Positions 14,357 to 15,194 of a stretch of 15,194 nucleotides of DNA are shown here, piece after piece; position 1 is the stretch's first letter, and each line of letters opens with the position of its first letter. The translations under genes were made by a program, and so were the position numbers. Source of the stretch: Planctomycetota bacterium (lineage in GTDB: Bacteria; Planctomycetota; Planctomycetia; Planctomycetales; Planctomycetaceae). The stretch is taken from the NCBI GenBank assembly GCA_029977045.1, contig JAPOLP010000041.1, forward strand, positions 1-15,194, in the 5' to 3' direction. The notes under the pieces are model-generated. The model was not told where the DNA came from and made no database searches. It worked only from the letters and a program-made list of their open reading frames with translations.

Positions 14357-15194
14357 TCAACCCAGTCCGTAAAGCGGCCTGAAGCGGTTGTTGAGATGAC
14401 GCATCAGTGGGGCGTGGGAGAGTGGCTCGCCGGTGACGTGCTGGACGAGGTCTCCGGCTCGGTGGCGTTTGCCCTGCTGGTGGATATTTTTGCGGAGCCA
14501 GTCTTTCAAGGGAGTGAACTCGCCGCGGCGGAACATCTCCGAGAGGCCGCCGAGATCGCGGTCGGCGGTCTCGAAGAACTGAGCCGCGTACATGTTGCCC
14601 AGGGCGTACGTCGGGAAGTAGCCAAGCAGGCCGGCGCTCCAGTGGATGTCCTGCAGGCAGCCGTCGGAGTCGTGCTCGGGGGTGATGCCGAAGTAACGAG
14701 TGAACGTCTCGTTCCAGACTGAGGGAACATCCGCCGGCTGCAGATCGCCGCTGAGCATCGCCTGCTCCAGTTCGAACCGCAGCATGATGTGCAGGTTGTA
14801 GGTGACCTCGTCGGCTTCGACGCGGATGTACGATGGGCGGACGTCGTTGATGGCTCGGTGAAAGTCGTCGAGCGGCAGGTCACTGAGAGCTGTTGGGAAA
14901 GCTTCCTGCGCCTGCGGGTAGAAGAACTCCCAGAAGGGAAGGGACCGACCAACGAGGTTCTCCCACATGCGAGACTGCGACTCGTGAATCCCCAGGGAAA
15001 CGCTTTCACCAAGTGCCGTGCCGAACGCGTCTCCACTGAGTCCCTGCTCGTAAATGCCGTGCCCGGCTTCGTGGAGCGTGCCGAAGAACGCTCCGGGGAA
15101 GTGGTGCTCGTCGTAGCGCGTCGTCAGGCGGCAGTCACCGGGACCGAAGCCGCTGCAGAACGGGTGAGCGGCGATGTCGAGCCGGCCTGCGTCG
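14357..15194 (-). CDS. M32 (Taq/Pfu-type) metallocarboxypeptidase, 5'-truncated by window edge
   Basis: The reading frame is open from the stop at 14357-14359 to the window edge, giving the last 278 residues; the N-terminus and start lie outside. It carries the M32 zinc motif HEAGH (15059-15073) in HEAGHGIYEQG, with His ligands and a catalytic Glu. The third zinc ligand is the Glu of HESQSR (HESQ at 14975-14986), 26 residues after the second His, the spacing known for the Pyrococcus enzyme. Further family blocks are DIHWSAGLLGYFPTYALGN and the C-terminal LSHAPLMRHL...RPLYG. M32 enzymes are cytoplasmic, metal-dependent carboxypeptidases that remove C-terminal residues with broad specificity, usually about 500 residues long, so roughly 45 percent is missing here. 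The Met at 14968 is internal and is not the start. It lies 98 bp upstream of the PSD1 gene on the same strand. A role shared with that gene is not evident. Confidence 0.95.
   Translation of the reverse strand, partial: DAGRLDIAAHPFCSGFGPGDCRLTTRYDEHHFPGAFFGTLHEAGHGIYEQGLSGDAFGTALGESVSLGIHESQSRMWENLVGRSLPFWEFFYPQAQEAFPTALSDLPLDDFHRAINDVRPSYIRVEADEVTYNLHIMLRFELEQAMLSGDLQPADVPSVWNETFTRYFGITPEHDSDGCLQDIHWSAGLLGYFPTYALGNMYAAQFFETADRDLGGLSEMFRRGEFTPLKDWLRKNIHQQGKRHRAGDLVQHVTGEPLSHAPLMRHLNNRFRPLYGLG

Noticed and set aside
14259..14360. TTG start of the PSD1 gene at 14360 overlapping the M32 stop (TTGA)
   Set aside because: It resembles a coupled start, but the extra 34 residues would bury the signal peptide. 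The ATG at 14258 has a Shine-Dalgarno and begins a clean signal sequence.
14357..14968. Separate 203-residue protein starting at Met 14968
   Set aside because: The frame continues upstream to the window edge and contains the HEAGH zinc site, so this Met is internal to the M32 enzyme.
1..15194. CRISPR arrays, tRNA/rRNA genes, transposases, toxin-antitoxin or defence genes
   Set aside because: No spaced repeats, cloverleaf-like sequences or matching protein motifs were seen on either strand.

Overview
The window looks like chromosomal DNA of a planctomycete (phylum Planctomycetota, probably Planctomycetales). The main evidence is a PSD1-type cytochrome gene (CxxCH + DUF1549 + LamG + DUF1553) directly upstream of a Tat-exported DUF1501 gene, a pairing characteristic of that phylum. 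FHA-domain proteins, a SpoIIE-type phosphatase with FHA and GAF domains, a response regulator ending in a zinc ribbon, and VCBS/FG-GAP and HEAT-repeat proteins fit the same group. DNA is GC-rich and gene-dense. I see no tRNA, rRNA, CRISPR array, insertion sequence or phage gene.

Layout. Bases 94-4248 hold four minus-strand genes, transcribed in the order response regulator-zinc ribbon, small FHA protein, secreted VCBS-repeat protein, HEAT-repeat protein. A 322-bp divergent intergenic region (4249-4570), rich in small inverted repeats, separates them from plus-strand genes: a TrkA-like K+ channel/transporter regulator (4571-5911), an FHA-GAF-SpoIIE/PP2C phosphatase (6050-7759) and a DinG/XPD-family helicase (7823-9832). 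The helicase meets the next gene tail to tail with no base between the stop codons. From 9833 to 14258 the minus strand carries the PSD1 cytochrome gene followed 4 bp later by the DUF1501 gene. Upstream of these, also on the minus strand, is the 3' part of an M32 metallocarboxypeptidase cut by the window edge.

How the genes may work together. The centre (3073-7759) is a signalling cluster: a phospho-receiver without a DNA-binding domain, a phosphothreonine-reading FHA protein, a nucleotide-sensing TrkA subunit with no visible membrane partner, and a phosphatase with FHA and GAF sensors. This could be a local phosphorylation circuit, possibly touching K+ homeostasis, but that is inference from gene order. 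The PSD1/DUF1501 pair is most likely an exported enzyme or binding system of the kind planctomycetes carry in many copies. DinG acts on DNA and M32 on peptides; neither has an obvious link to the rest.

Regulation. Perfect or near-perfect hairpins without U-tracts lie at the ends of the HEAT, VCBS and trkA genes. Sigma-70-like promoter candidates can be read upstream of the phosphatase gene (with paired direct repeats) and of the PSD1 gene. All are by-eye calls.
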